A stretch of 64,000 nucleotides of DNA from contig NZ_KQ031382.1 of assembly GCF_000384335.2 (NCBI RefSeq), positions 3,992,581 to 4,056,580 of the forward strand. Reading direction: 5' to 3'. A program made the position numbers and the translations under genes. Position 1 is the stretch's first letter. Every line of letters begins with the position of its first letter. Of this stretch, positions 9,347 through 17,961 are shown piece by piece. Source of the stretch: Hyphomicrobium sp. 99. GTDB taxonomy: Bacteria; Pseudomonadota; Alphaproteobacteria; Rhizobiales; Hyphomicrobiaceae. The notes under the pieces are model-generated. The model searched no databases and was not told the origin of the DNA. It worked only from the letters and a program-made list of their open reading frames with translations.

Positions 9347-9448
9347 ATGATGCGCGTTATCGAACACCTGATCGAAACGATAGAAGCGCTGCTTTATTCG
9401 CATCGTCGCCCTGTGGATTGTAAACGCAGAGACCTACGCCGATCTTGA
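9347..9448 (+). CDS. Possible 33-residue small protein divergent from lysR
   Basis: Tandem ATGs at 9347 and 9350 follow a GGAG sequence (9336-9339) with good spacing. They open a frame of 33 codons rich in Leu, Ile, Arg and His that ends with TGA at 9446. It begins 108 bp from the lysR start across the LysR-box palindrome, which is the usual place for a LysR target. I recognise no family. Its end overlaps the last codons of the convergent gene at 9434. It may be chance, since only context supports it. Confidence 0.25.
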   Translation: MMRVIEHLIETIEALLYSHRRPVDCKRRDLRRS

Positions 9449-10237
9449 GGTCGTGATCGATGTGTCTTTTTCTGGTTCTGTCGCGTGCTTAACCGAACCA
9501 TTCTTATCGTCGGTTTCGTCAGAATAGAGTTTTTGAGTCAAAACCGCGTAGGCGGATTTGGCGTCGGTGGCACCTTGGGCAACCGGCGCCTGACCGTTCA
9601 TCGTAAGCGTGCTGACGGCCTGCTCCATCGCATCTAATTTCGCGCCGTCCGGATTAGGCTTCGCGGCTTTGGCCGCAACTGCAGCGTCATAATCCGCCTG
9701 CTTCTCCGCGACTTGCCCTTTAAAAATTTTAGCGGCCATATCCGAAGCGGACGGGATCTCCTTAGATTTTGTCTCGACGCCATCATAGCCGGTAAAAGTG
9801 GTGCTGAACGAAAACGCCTCCGGCGGAAACATTTCACGATGTGCAATGATCACGTCGACCAAAGCGAAGTGACGCGCTTGGTCAGAGACAATCATCTCGT
9901 GCGTTTCTTCCCGAGCCTTCCTCATCTCCTCCTTGACCATGTCGCTGAACTCGGCCTGTAGATCGTGGTCCGAGAAAACCTTCCGCAATCCTTCCGCGAC
10001 ATCGTCCGAGCTAGCCTTGAAGCCCGTGAAGGAAAGGAAGGCCAGAACTTCCCGTTGTTCTTTTGTTGGCGGAATGGGGCCCGATGCAGCTTTTCCGGCT
10101 CGCGCCGCGACGGACGTCACGAACGTGGAGTCGTCGCTCTTGCCGTCGCTCGCAGGCCCATTGTCGGACTTACCTCTCAGCAGCTGCAACGCCACCACGC
10201 GGCTGCTGTAGTTGTGCACGCTGTCGATTGCGGTCAC
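9434..10237 (-). CDS. Hypothetical protein, 267 residues, below a CtrA-like site
   Basis: No family is recognised. The protein is soluble with no signal peptide or membrane segment. A Ser/Asp/Lys-rich N-terminus precedes a mainly helical middle (about 55-215) rich in charged residues and Ala/Lys repeats (for example AAVAAKAAKPNP), and the tail is acidic and Ser/Thr-rich. Composition suggests an extended or coiled, possibly structural or secreted-substrate protein, such as flagellum-related accessory proteins, but nothing proves this. A perfect TTAA-N7-TTAA CtrA box lies 55-69 bp upstream, pointing to cell-cycle control or motility-type regulation. Codon use is less GC-biased than neighbouring genes, with many AAA, GAT and TTT codons. 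Confidence 0.7.
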   Translation of the reverse strand: MTAIDSVHNYSSRVVALQLLRGKSDNGPASDGKSDDSTFVTSVAARAGKAASGPIPPTKEQREVLAFLSFTGFKASSDDVAEGLRKVFSDHDLQAEFSDMVKEEMRKAREETHEMIVSDQARHFALVDVIIAHREMFPPEAFSFSTTFTGYDGVETKSKEIPSASDMAAKIFKGQVAEKQADYDAAVAAKAAKPNPDGAKLDAMEQAVSTLTMNGQAPVAQGATDAKSAYAVLTQKLYSDETDDKNGSVKHATEPEKDTSITTSRSA

Positions 10238-10291
10238 GGCATGCCCTCACCTTCGAATCGAAATGGCATAGGCCATTTGACGTAGGTGGCG

Positions 10292-10306
10292 TTAACGCCT
10301 TCTTAA
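10292..10306. promoter_or_regulatory. CtrA-type box TTAA-N7-TTAA
   Basis: TTAACGCCTTCTTAA matches the full alphaproteobacterial CtrA consensus. It lies 55 bp upstream of the 267-residue hypothetical gene on the minus strand. It is likely a cell-cycle control site; binding is inferred. Confidence 0.5.
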
Positions 10307-10370
10307 TCACCGTACTGATTTGAGCAGCCGAGAAACTGAGGCGGCCATCCTGTCGGGCGGGGACGGCGCT

Positions 10371-10494
10371 TTAGAACCGCTTTAAGAGCCGGCGGCTTCG
10401 CCGGAACGCTTGCGCAGCTCTTCGAGGATTTCCCGCGCCCGCTGGGCATCGATCGCATCAGGTGCTTTGAAATGCGGGCCCTGCGCGCGCTGCG
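10371..10494 (-). pseudogene. Decayed duplicate of the 3' end of the TIGR02302 gene
   Basis: Read on the minus strand, this segment encodes a peptide nearly identical to the last part of the intact gene at 11145-13841 (shared APD/VPD-AIDAQRAREILEELRKR core). It then stops early and is followed by a remnant of the terminal codons (AAGCGGTTC then a stop), with about 30 bp missing between them. Differences in the shared core are mostly synonymous third positions (for example GAC to GAT, GCG to GCC, ATT to ATC). The copy therefore appears to have diverged while functional, as would an allele from another lineage. It lies on the far side of the DUF411 gene, so the two copies bracket that gene. Confidence 0.75.
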
Positions 10495-10537
10495 CTAGGC
10501 CCTCGTCTTTGCATTGGTGAGAAGCTAACTGTCCCTT

Positions 10538-11014
10538 CTATGCTATGGGTCGATCGGCTTTGTAACGGCCAAACGACCGCTGCTCATCCTTCGTAAAGAT
10601 CACCACATCATAGGGTTCTGGCTCACCACCCATGCCCGGTGAGCCATCGGGCATTCCGGGAACGGCGAGCCCGATGGCCTGGGGCTTCTCGGTCAGCAGC
10701 CGTTGGATAGCATGGAACGGCACGTGGCCCTCAATCACATAACCCGAAAGCTCAGCTGTGTGGCAGGACGAGAGCGCGGCCGGCACGCCAAAACGCGCTT
10801 TCACGGCCTTCATTTCAGATGTCTCGGTTACGGTCGTCTCAAACCCATGACTGCGCAAATGCTCAACCCAGGCGTTGCAGCATCTGCAGTTGGGGTCTTT
10901 GAAGACCTTGAGGGTGGACGCTGACTGAGCCCAGACGCCAGTCGTCAACGACGAAAGCGCCAATGCGAGACCTCCAAGAACAGCGCGTCGATCGTAGTGA
11001 TTGGCTTGCTGCAT
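10538..11014 (-). CDS. DUF411 metal-binding periplasmic protein
   Basis: 158 residues. The N-terminus is a signal sequence with a Tat-like RRAVLGG. The mature domain carries the DUF411 signature DPNCRCCNAWVEHL (thiol cluster near residues 43-46), SSCHTA and the GHVPF segment. DUF411 proteins usually occur with copper-resistance genes and are thought to bind copper in the periplasm; that role is family knowledge and not shown here. The gene stands alone between the intact 3' end of the TIGR02302 gene and a decayed copy of the same end, which suggests it was brought in by an integration event. No other metal-resistance gene is adjacent. Confidence 0.85.
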   Translation of the reverse strand: MQQANHYDRRAVLGGLALALSSLTTGVWAQSASTLKVFKDPNCRCCNAWVEHLRSHGFETTVTETSEMKAVKARFGVPAALSSCHTAELSGYVIEGHVPFHAIQRLLTEKPQAIGLAVPGMPDGSPGMGGEPEPYDVVIFTKDEQRSFGRYKADRPIA

Positions 11015-11116
11015 TCTAGGTCCCTCCGAAGACTGAGGCTCGCGCGACGCGAGCGGGTGACATGCTATTGCCTGGTCATTAGCAGGTGTTGGAGAGCCTC
11101 TCGTCGATTGCTGCTT

Positions 11117-11147
11117 TAGTGTCTTTCAGACAAGGTGAAAGACACTA
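11117..11147. terminator. Perfect 12-bp inverted repeat spanning the TIGR02302 stop codon
   Basis: TAGTGTCTTTCA and TGAAAGACACTA are perfectly complementary with a 7-nt loop. The right arm includes the stop codon of the minus-strand gene. It could be a factor-independent terminator with a poor U-tract, or a recombination or integration mark, since the duplicated gene end lies nearby. Confidence 0.45.
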
Positions 11148-13841
11148 GAACCGCTTCAGCAGCCGGTCGATGTATTCGAGTTCGTCTTGCGGCCTGCGGT
11201 TCTCGCCCGAACGCTTGCGCAGCTCTTCGAGAATTTCCCGCGCCCGCTGCGCGTCGATCGCGTCGGGCACCTTGACCGACGTGCCGAGATCCGGGCCCTG
11301 CGCGCGCTGCGGCCGGCCCATCGGATCGCGGGGAGAATTGCCGCCACGACCGAGACGCTGCTGCGCGTTCTTCTGCATCTGCTCGGCCATCTGCTGAGCG
11401 CTCTGACGCATCTGCTCGAGTGCCTGACCCTGCTGATTGGCTGCCTCGTCGAGATCGCCCTGCTTCAAAGCGTCCTCGGCCTTGCCCATGGACTCCTGCG
11501 CATTGGCGAGCTTGTCGGGATCGCCCGCACCCATTTGCTCGAGATCCTTTTGCAGCTTGTCGAGTTCGTTGCGAAGCTGCGCCTGGCGATCCTGAAGACT
11601 ACCCTTGCCGCGCTTCTGCTGTCCGCCTGACTTGCCTTGCGAACCCTGCTGACCTTCGCCCTGCTGTCCGCCGCCTTCCTGGTCGGCCTGCATATCGCCC
11701 TGTCCGCCTTGCTGACGGCCCTGGCCATTCTGCTGACCCTGTTTGCCCTTACCGGACTTCGGTGAACCCTGACCGCTTTGATCTTCCTGCGAGCCGCCCT
11801 GCCCTTCCTGGCGGCGCTGCTGACCAAACGTATCGTCCATCAGCTGCTGCTGCTTGCCGGTGAGATCGCTCAGCTCGTTGAGCTTCTTCATCATCTCCTG
11901 CGCGCGTTTCTGCTGCGCGCGCGCTTCCGGCGAATTGCTCGCCTGCAGGCGATCCATCAATTCGCGCATTTCAGACAGCATTCGCTCGGCTTCATCGCGC
12001 GAACCTTCGCGCGCGCTCTTCTCCAGATCCTTCATCATCTGGTCGAGGTCTTGCTGACCGAGCTCGGAATTCTGATCGTCCTGCTGCTGTTGATCGCCAG
12101 AGGGATTTTCCTTCTCGGCGTTCTTCTGCATTTCGTTGAGATAGTCGTTGAGCCGCTTCTTCAGCTCCGCCATCGCATCTTGAATTTCTTTGTCGTCGCC
12201 CTTCTCGATAGCGTCCGACAGATGATCTTGCGCGTCCTTGAGCGCGCGCTCGGCTTGCGACAGCGCACCATCCTCGATCTTCAGCGCAATCTGCCAAAGC
12301 TCATCGATCGACTCATTCAGCGCCGCGCGCGTCTCCTGCCGGTCGAGACGATGATAAATCGCCCTGAGACCGAGATAGACGCCGTCGTCTTTGATGAAGC
12401 CCTGCGGCTCCATGGTCAGCGCGTCGAGCGCGCGAACCACCTTCGGCCGGTTGCGCGAATCTTCTGCAAGGTTGCGCCGCTGCTCGATCAAGGCGCGCGC
12501 CAGCGGATTTTTGAAGTGCCGCGACGGCAGCACGATTTCAATCGGCTCACTGCGCCCGACCTGACCGCCGACATCCGTCGCTTCGAGCCAGAGCTGAACG
12601 CGCTGCCCCGCCCAGGGGTGCTCTCCGATATCGAGGAGCGCCGACGTATCGACCGTTTTCGCGCCCGGACGTGGAATTTTGAGGCCGAGCACCGGCGGAC
12701 GCTCGAGCGGCAACCGCGGCCCCGTCAGCGGCGGCGGCTGCGCCCACAACTTCACGCTCTCGACAGGCTTCGGCGGCACCTTGCGCACCTTAACTTCCGC
12801 ACTCTGCAGACCGTAATCGTCCTCTGCCTTGTAGAAGACACGCATCGATCCGCGCGGCGTACCGGTGATGTCCTTCGTCAGCGCGATCTTCGGCACAGCG
12901 TCGGGAACGACGTCGAATGTCCAAGCCCCAAGCTCCCGCGTTCCCGAGAGCGCGCGAATGCGGGCCGATTTGCGGATTTCATACCGCGTTTCCGAAATGC
13001 TCGATGTTTCACCGTTCTTCGATTTTTCAGGCGGCACGACGACCGGCGCGGTGGCGCCATCGCTCAAGACTTCGAGCGACAGGCCGGTTGAGCCGAAGCC
13101 GGTGCCTCTGAGAGTCAGCAGGCTGCGATCCGGAACCTCGAAGAACGTGGTCCGCTCATGTGTCCCGTCGCCGGCCTGCTGCGAGCCGTCGGCGAGTAGC
13201 ACGGGAGGAAGTGCCGTATAGGGTGGCGGCGTCACCCAGGCATCGACGCGGGCCGGAGGGCCAGCCTCGCCACTGCCGAAACGGAAAGCAGCGGCCAACC
13301 GGTCGCCAAGGCTCCCCGTCACCAGCAGAGCAATTGGAATAAAAAGGACGAGCAGAAGCCCACGCAGCGCCCAGGGATCGAAACGATCGGTTCTGGGCGT
13401 GGGACGGCCGACCCGAAGACGCGCGATCGCCCGCGCCAGTCGTTCCCGGTGCGCCTGCCAAATCGCGGACGTGGTGGCGTCCGACGCGCCGGACGTGAGC
13501 GTATCTTCGTAGGAGGTCGCGGGCCGGTGCGGAATGTTGGAGCGGCGCTCGATCCGCCGGATGGCGTCATCACGCGTCGGCCACGGAATGCGAACCGCGT
13601 AAATGCCAGCCGCGATACCGCCCAAGGCGAACGCTGCCAGCACGATCTTATGGATCAGCGGGTCGAGGTAGGCCCAGAAACCGAGAAACGAAAGCATGGC
13701 GAAGACCAGCGCCAGGCCAATCACAAGCCACAGCCGCGGCCAAAGCCGCTCGAAAAACAGCGCAAGCGTACTCAGGCGGACTTTGCGCGCAAACGAACGT
13801 GAAATCTCGGGACCGAGATCCCTGTTTTGAGGCTCTACCAT
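11145..13841 (-). CDS. TIGR02302/DUF4175 family membrane protein with Gln/Gly-rich C-terminus
   Basis: 898 residues, the usual length of this alphaproteobacteria-specific family. Transmembrane segments lie at about 36-57, 62-84 and 155-177. A large soluble region follows, with proline-rich beta-type stretches (200-450), then helical segments (470-640), a low-complexity Gln/Gly/Lys-rich stretch (about 650-770) and a short conserved C-terminal motif ending KRF. The function is unknown; an envelope role is inferred from topology. The neighbourhood with lysA, lptM and argH is typical of related genomes. A partial second copy of the last about 50 codons lies at 10371-10494. Confidence 0.88.
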   Translation of the reverse strand: MVEPQNRDLGPEISRSFARKVRLSTLALFFERLWPRLWLVIGLALVFAMLSFLGFWAYLDPLIHKIVLAAFALGGIAAGIYAVRIPWPTRDDAIRRIERRSNIPHRPATSYEDTLTSGASDATTSAIWQAHRERLARAIARLRVGRPTPRTDRFDPWALRGLLLVLFIPIALLVTGSLGDRLAAAFRFGSGEAGPPARVDAWVTPPPYTALPPVLLADGSQQAGDGTHERTTFFEVPDRSLLTLRGTGFGSTGLSLEVLSDGATAPVVVPPEKSKNGETSSISETRYEIRKSARIRALSGTRELGAWTFDVVPDAVPKIALTKDITGTPRGSMRVFYKAEDDYGLQSAEVKVRKVPPKPVESVKLWAQPPPLTGPRLPLERPPVLGLKIPRPGAKTVDTSALLDIGEHPWAGQRVQLWLEATDVGGQVGRSEPIEIVLPSRHFKNPLARALIEQRRNLAEDSRNRPKVVRALDALTMEPQGFIKDDGVYLGLRAIYHRLDRQETRAALNESIDELWQIALKIEDGALSQAERALKDAQDHLSDAIEKGDDKEIQDAMAELKKRLNDYLNEMQKNAEKENPSGDQQQQDDQNSELGQQDLDQMMKDLEKSAREGSRDEAERMLSEMRELMDRLQASNSPEARAQQKRAQEMMKKLNELSDLTGKQQQLMDDTFGQQRRQEGQGGSQEDQSGQGSPKSGKGKQGQQNGQGRQQGGQGDMQADQEGGGQQGEGQQGSQGKSGGQQKRGKGSLQDRQAQLRNELDKLQKDLEQMGAGDPDKLANAQESMGKAEDALKQGDLDEAANQQGQALEQMRQSAQQMAEQMQKNAQQRLGRGGNSPRDPMGRPQRAQGPDLGTSVKVPDAIDAQRAREILEELRKRSGENRRPQDELEYIDRLLKRF

Positions 13842-13998
13842 GCGCGCCTAAGCTATCACGGGGCCCCCGACCCGCACGTTAACAAAATGCAACATGAAGG
13901 GGCCGAATGCCCCGCCTATCGGGCTTTTCTACGGCCAAATCTGCGACGGACTGGCCGCTCCGGCCGTGCAATAGCCCCGCCATCCACCACACACACTC

Positions 13999-14129
13999 CG
14001 TCATGCCGGCGGAGGCCGGCACCCAGACAAGCATCAGCAGAACCGATCACAATGTGCCCGCCACCGGTGCAGCCCGCACCCCGGCGCTCACCCAACCTTG
14101 CCTGGATCCCGGCCTTCGCCGGGATGACG
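13999..14129. repeat. Intergenic palindromic element, family B copy 1
   Basis: The 328-bp gap between the TIGR02302 start and the lysA end contains a 131-bp element. It is bounded by CGTCATGCCGGCGGAGGCCG at the left and a CGGCCTTCGCCGGGATGACG end at the right, so each end is itself a palindrome and both carry a GTCAT/ATGAC tip. The same two ends occur in opposite orientation at 27322-27448, and a shorter relative at 45273-45355. Nothing else is recognised in this gap. Confidence 0.8.
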
Positions 14130-14169
14130 GGGGTTGGATGTGAGTTCCGCGGAGAGGCGCGAAAACCAA

Positions 14170-15441
14170 TCAGGCCTTCAGCCACGGCGGCAGATGATCG
14201 GCACCGATCAAATCGTCGTAGCTCGGCCGCGGCCGCACGACGGCGTAGCGGTCGCCGTCAACGAGCACTTCCGGGATGAGCAAGCGGCTGTTGTAGGTGG
14301 ATGACATCACCGCGCCATAAGCTCCCGCCGTCATGACGGCCAGGAGATCGCCAGGCTCGACCGGCGATAACGCCCGGTCTTCCGCGAGAAAATCGCCCGT
14401 CTCGCAAACCGGACCAACGATATCCTGCTGGATCGGCGGCATGTCCGAGCGCGCTTCGTTGACCGGCCAAACGTCGTGGTGGGCCTCATAAAGCGTCGGG
14501 CGGATCAAGTCGTTCATCGCCGCATCGACGATCGTGAACGTCTTGTCGGTGCCTTCCTTCACGTAGATGACCTGGGTGACGAGAACACCCGCGTTGCCGA
14601 CGATCATGCGCCCAGGCTCGAGAACGAGTTTGAGACCGAGATCGCCGAGCGTCTCCTTGACGACAGCCGCGTATTCATCAGGCGTCGGCGGAATATCGTT
14701 CGCGCCCCGGTAAGGAACGCCAAGACCGCCGCCAATATCGAGATGCTCGAGCGCAATACCGTTGGCCTTCAGATCACGCGCAAGATCGGCGAGCAGCCGA
14801 AACGCATCGCGAAACGGCGCGAGATCCGTGATCTGGCTGCCGATGTGCATGTGAATGCCGGAAATCTTGATGCCCGGAAGCTTCGCCGCCTCGGCATAGA
14901 GGTCGCGCGCATCCTCGTAGGGCACGCCGAACTTGTTCTCGGCCTTGCCTGTCGAGATTTTCGCATGGGTCTTCGCATCGACGTCCGGGTTGACGCGAAT
15001 GGCGATGGAGGCGGTCTTCCCGAGTACCGTCGCAACCTCGCTCAGCGCCCGAAGCTCGGGCTCGCTCTCCACGTTGAAGCCGTGGATGCCCTCTTCGAGC
15101 GCGTAAGCCATTTCGCCCCGCGTCTTGCCGACGCCCGCGAAAATGATCTTCGATGCCGGCACGCCAGCTGCCCGCGCACGGCGAAGTTCGCCTTCGGACA
15201 CGACATCCATACCCGCGCCGAGCCGCGCCATCGTCGCGAGCACCGCCTGGTTGGAGTTCGCCTTGACGGCAAAGCAGATGAGCGCGTCCTGGCCCCGGAA
15301 TGCCCGCGCCAGAACCTCGTAATGGCGGACAAGCGTCGCCGTCGAATAGCAATAGAAGGGCGTTCCAACCTCTGCCGCGATGCGTGCGAGGCTCACGTCC
15401 TCGGCATGGAGAATGCCGGACCTATACTGAAAGTGATGCAT
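14170..15441 (-). CDS. lysA: Diaminopimelate decarboxylase
   Basis: 423 residues, fold-type III PLP enzyme. It converts meso-diaminopimelate to L-lysine, the last step of the pathway to which dapD and dapE (18-21 kb) also belong. The PLP lysine is K60 in CFAVKANSNQ. The phosphate-binding stretch DIGGGLGVPY and the C-terminal substrate motifs EPGR and CETGDFLAEDR are present. It lies downstream of the small lipoprotein gene lptM on the same strand, an order common in proteobacteria. The intervening 80 bp hold no feature beyond the ATG start at 15441. Confidence 0.97.
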   Translation of the reverse strand: MHHFQYRSGILHAEDVSLARIAAEVGTPFYCYSTATLVRHYEVLARAFRGQDALICFAVKANSNQAVLATMARLGAGMDVVSEGELRRARAAGVPASKIIFAGVGKTRGEMAYALEEGIHGFNVESEPELRALSEVATVLGKTASIAIRVNPDVDAKTHAKISTGKAENKFGVPYEDARDLYAEAAKLPGIKISGIHMHIGSQITDLAPFRDAFRLLADLARDLKANGIALEHLDIGGGLGVPYRGANDIPPTPDEYAAVVKETLGDLGLKLVLEPGRMIVGNAGVLVTQVIYVKEGTDKTFTIVDAAMNDLIRPTLYEAHHDVWPVNEARSDMPPIQQDIVGPVCETGDFLAEDRALSPVEPGDLLAVMTAGAYGAVMSSTYNSRLLIPEVLVDGDRYAVVRPRPSYDDLIGADHLPPWLKA

Positions 15442-15521
15442 GGGAGCGCTTCTAGCGGATGAGAAAGACCCGCGTCACCGAAAAATGCCTGAAGAGTTCA
15501 GAAACTCGCTCAACGTCCCGG

Positions 15522-15746
15522 TTATCGCAACAGCGGATCGAGGATGAACGATTCGTGCGGTTTCGGCGGAGCATCCGAATTTTCGCCCGCGGCGTGAGCA
15601 TCGGGCGATTTCGCATCCCCGGCCGCCTTGGCGGCTGGCGGCGGTTCGACCGGCCCTTTCACGCCGCAGCCCGCAAAACCGGCGCAGGCCGCGCCGATAA
15701 GCGCCACCGCGATCCAGGATTTCGTGCTGTGCGGGAGCACGGCCAT
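15522..15746 (-). CDS. lptM: LptM-like small lipoprotein (YifL family)
   Basis: 74 residues. The signal peptide ends in a lipobox FAGC with Cys27, followed at once by the family signature CGVKGPVEPP. The rest is an Ala/Pro-rich unstructured tail. In Escherichia coli LptM (YifL) aids assembly of the LPS translocon LptD/LptE in the outer membrane; the same role is inferred here. It sits between argH and lysA on the minus strand, matching its location in other alphaproteobacteria. Confidence 0.85.
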   Translation of the reverse strand: MAVLPHSTKSWIAVALIGAACAGFAGCGVKGPVEPPPAAKAAGDAKSPDAHAAGENSDAPPKPHESFILDPLLR

Positions 15747-15806
15747 GCCAAAATCACTCCAAAACCATTCGGCCCGCTCGGAAGGCGGGCACTGCAGGGA
15801 AGAGTT

Positions 15807-17216
15807 CTAGACCTTCCCTCGCGCCTTTTCCAACCGCTTGAGCCATTGACGAGCCATTTTGGCGACGTTCTGTGGCGCGGTTCCCCCATAGCTCGTCCGG
15901 CTCTTGACCGAATTTTCCACAGACAGCACCGAGAAGACGGCTTTAGTGATGCGCGGCTCGACGGCCTGCATGTCCGTTAGGCTCAATTGATCGAGATCCA
16001 CGCCTTTGGCTTCGGCCGCCTTCACAATGGCGCCCGTCACGTGGTGAGCGTCGCGGAACGGCATCTTGAGCTCCCGAACGAGCCAGTCCGCGAGATCGGT
16101 CGCCGTTGAATAACCGCGCCCAGCCGCCGCGCGCATGGCCTCCGCGTTGGGCTCCAGATCCGCAATCATGCCCGCCATGGCCGCCATAACGAGACGCAGG
16201 CTGGACAGGGCGTCGAACGTCGTCTCCTTGTCTTCCTGCATGTCCTTCGAATACGCGAGCGGCAGGCCCTTCATCACGATGACGAGACCCTGGAACGCCG
16301 ATGCGATACGGCCGACCTTCGCGCGCGCCAGCTCCGCCGCGTCCGGATTGCGCTTCTGCGGCATGATCGATGAGCCGGTCGTGAACCGGTCGGAAAGCTT
16401 CACGAACCCGAATTGCGGCGTCATCCAGATGACGATCTCTTCGGCGAGGCGCGAGAAGTGCACGGCCGCGATCGTCGCCGCCGCAAGGGTTTCGAGCGCG
16501 AAGTCACGATCCGAGACACCGTCGAGCGAATTCGCCATCGGCCTGTCGAAGCCCAGCGCCTCCGCTGTCATTTCCCGGTTGATCGGAAACGACGTTCCAG
16601 CGAGCGCCGCCGAGCCGAGCGGCGATTCATTGAGACGCTTCCGCGCGTCCGCGAACCGACCCCGGTCGCGCGCGATCATTTCGACGTAGGCGAGCAGATG
16701 GTGACCGAAGGTCACGGGCTGCGCAGGTTGCAGATGCGTGAAGCCCGGCATGACCGTGGCGGCATGCGCCTCGGCCTTCTCCGCAAGTGCCTGCTGCACG
16801 TTCTCGAGAGACGCGTCGATGCCGTCGATGGCATCGCGCACGAAGAGCCGGAAATCCGTCGCGACCTGATCGTTGCGCGAACGCGCCGTATGCAGCCGCC
16901 CCGCCGCAGGACCGATCAGCTCTTTCAGGCGATTTTCGACGTTCATGTGAACGTCTTCGAGCGCGCGCGAGAATTCGAACGTGCCCGCGTCTATCTCCGC
17001 CTTGATCTTGTCGAGGCCTTTTGCGATCTCGCGAGCATCGGCTTTGGCTATAATGCCCGCGTCCGCGAGCATCGCAGCATGTGCCTTCGAGCCGCGAATG
17101 TCCTGCGGGGCAAGCTGCTTGTCGAAGCCGATGGAGGCATTTATCTCCTGCATGATCTCGGCAGGAGACATTGCGAAACGGCCACCCCACATGGTGTTGG
17201 CTGGCTTGTCGGTCAC
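15807..17216 (-). CDS. argH: Argininosuccinate lyase
   Basis: 469 residues of the fumarase/aspartase superfamily. It cleaves argininosuccinate to arginine and fumarate in the cytoplasm. The signature [10 protein letters not shown] is at residues 281-290 with the catalytic Ser, and TH in [10 protein letters not shown] is at about 160-161. The start is a GTG at 17216; an in-frame ATG at 17192 (MWGGRF) would give the more usual N-terminus. It is divergent from the TlpA gene across 40 bp and heads the minus-strand group argH-lptM-lysA. Confidence 0.97.
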   Translation of the reverse strand: MTDKPANTMWGGRFAMSPAEIMQEINASIGFDKQLAPQDIRGSKAHAAMLADAGIIAKADAREIAKGLDKIKAEIDAGTFEFSRALEDVHMNVENRLKELIGPAAGRLHTARSRNDQVATDFRLFVRDAIDGIDASLENVQQALAEKAEAHAATVMPGFTHLQPAQPVTFGHHLLAYVEMIARDRGRFADARKRLNESPLGSAALAGTSFPINREMTAEALGFDRPMANSLDGVSDRDFALETLAAATIAAVHFSRLAEEIVIWMTPQFGFVKLSDRFTTGSSIMPQKRNPDAAELARAKVGRIASAFQGLVIVMKGLPLAYSKDMQEDKETTFDALSSLRLVMAAMAGMIADLEPNAEAMRAAAGRGYSTATDLADWLVRELKMPFRDAHHVTGAIVKAAEAKGVDLDQLSLTDMQAVEPRITKAVFSVLSVENSVKSRTSYGGTAPQNVAKMARQWLKRLEKARGKV

Positions 17217-17256
17217 GGGCGGCTCCGTCTTAAATAGAAAAGAACAAGGTTACCAA

Positions 17257-17904
17257 ATGACAGCGAACGGCGCGGGAAGCCCGCAGAAGGCTCTTTGGAT
17301 TGTGGCGCTGTCGGCGCTGGTCGGGTTCGGCGCCGTATACGTTATCGGAGGCGGGTTGGGCAACGTCGGTCCGCAAAATTCGGAGACCGCCGCCCAGAAT
17401 GTCTCGACGTCTGAGCCTGGAGGCGCCGGCGGCTCGTCGCTCAAGCTCGGTCAGATGGCGGCATTTGTCGCAAAGAAAACGCCCGAGCCCCTGCCCGACA
17501 TCACCTTCCAGGACGCCACTGGTAAGGATGTCAAGCTGTCGAGCCTCAAAGGCAAGACCATCCTTCTCAATCTCTGGGCGACCTGGTGTGAGCCCTGCCG
17601 CGAGGAGATGCCGGCTCTCGACCACCTGCAGAAAGAACTCGGCAGCGACAAGTTTGAAGTCTTAGCACTGAGCCTCGACCGCAAGGGCTACGACGCGTCG
17701 CGCAAGTTCCTCGACGAGCTGAAAGCCGACAACGTCAAGCTCTATACGGACGTAACCGCCAAACAGGGCATGGCGCTGAAGCTTCTCGGGATGCCGACCA
17801 CAATCCTCATCAACAAGGACGGATTGGAAGTCGGACGGTTGGCTGGATCGGCAAAATGGGATTCGGACGACGCCAAAAAGCTCATCGAGGCGGCGATGAA
17901 CTGA
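17257..17904 (+). CDS. tlpA: TlpA-family periplasmic thiol:disulfide oxidoreductase
   Basis: 215 residues. An N-terminal signal anchor (about 12-35) leads to an Ala/Gly/Ser-rich linker and a thioredoxin-fold domain (about 75-215) with the active-site pair C111-E-P-C114 in LWATWCEPCREEMP and the cis-Pro in GMPTT. TlpA-like proteins face the periplasm and keep cytochrome c or copper-site thiols reduced. The ATG at 17257 is chosen over upstream in-frame starts because these would lie inside the divergent argH. Its divergence from argH is a common arrangement in rhizobia-like genomes. Confidence 0.9.
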   Translation: MTANGAGSPQKALWIVALSALVGFGAVYVIGGGLGNVGPQNSETAAQNVSTSEPGGAGGSSLKLGQMAAFVAKKTPEPLPDITFQDATGKDVKLSSLKGKTILLNLWATWCEPCREEMPALDHLQKELGSDKFEVLALSLDRKGYDASRKFLDELKADNVKLYTDVTAKQGMALKLLGMPTTILINKDGLEVGRLAGSAKWDSDDAKKLIEAAMN

Positions 17905-17961
17905 CCACCTCGAATTCGCCGCTTGGGGCCAACTGACGTTCGCTGCCCTTGAAGGCGCAAA

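Noticed and set aside
11778..13091. 437-codon open frame opposite the TIGR02302 gene
   Set aside because: Antisense shadow; its Leu/Arg-rich sequence mirrors the Gln/Glu-rich codons of the real gene.
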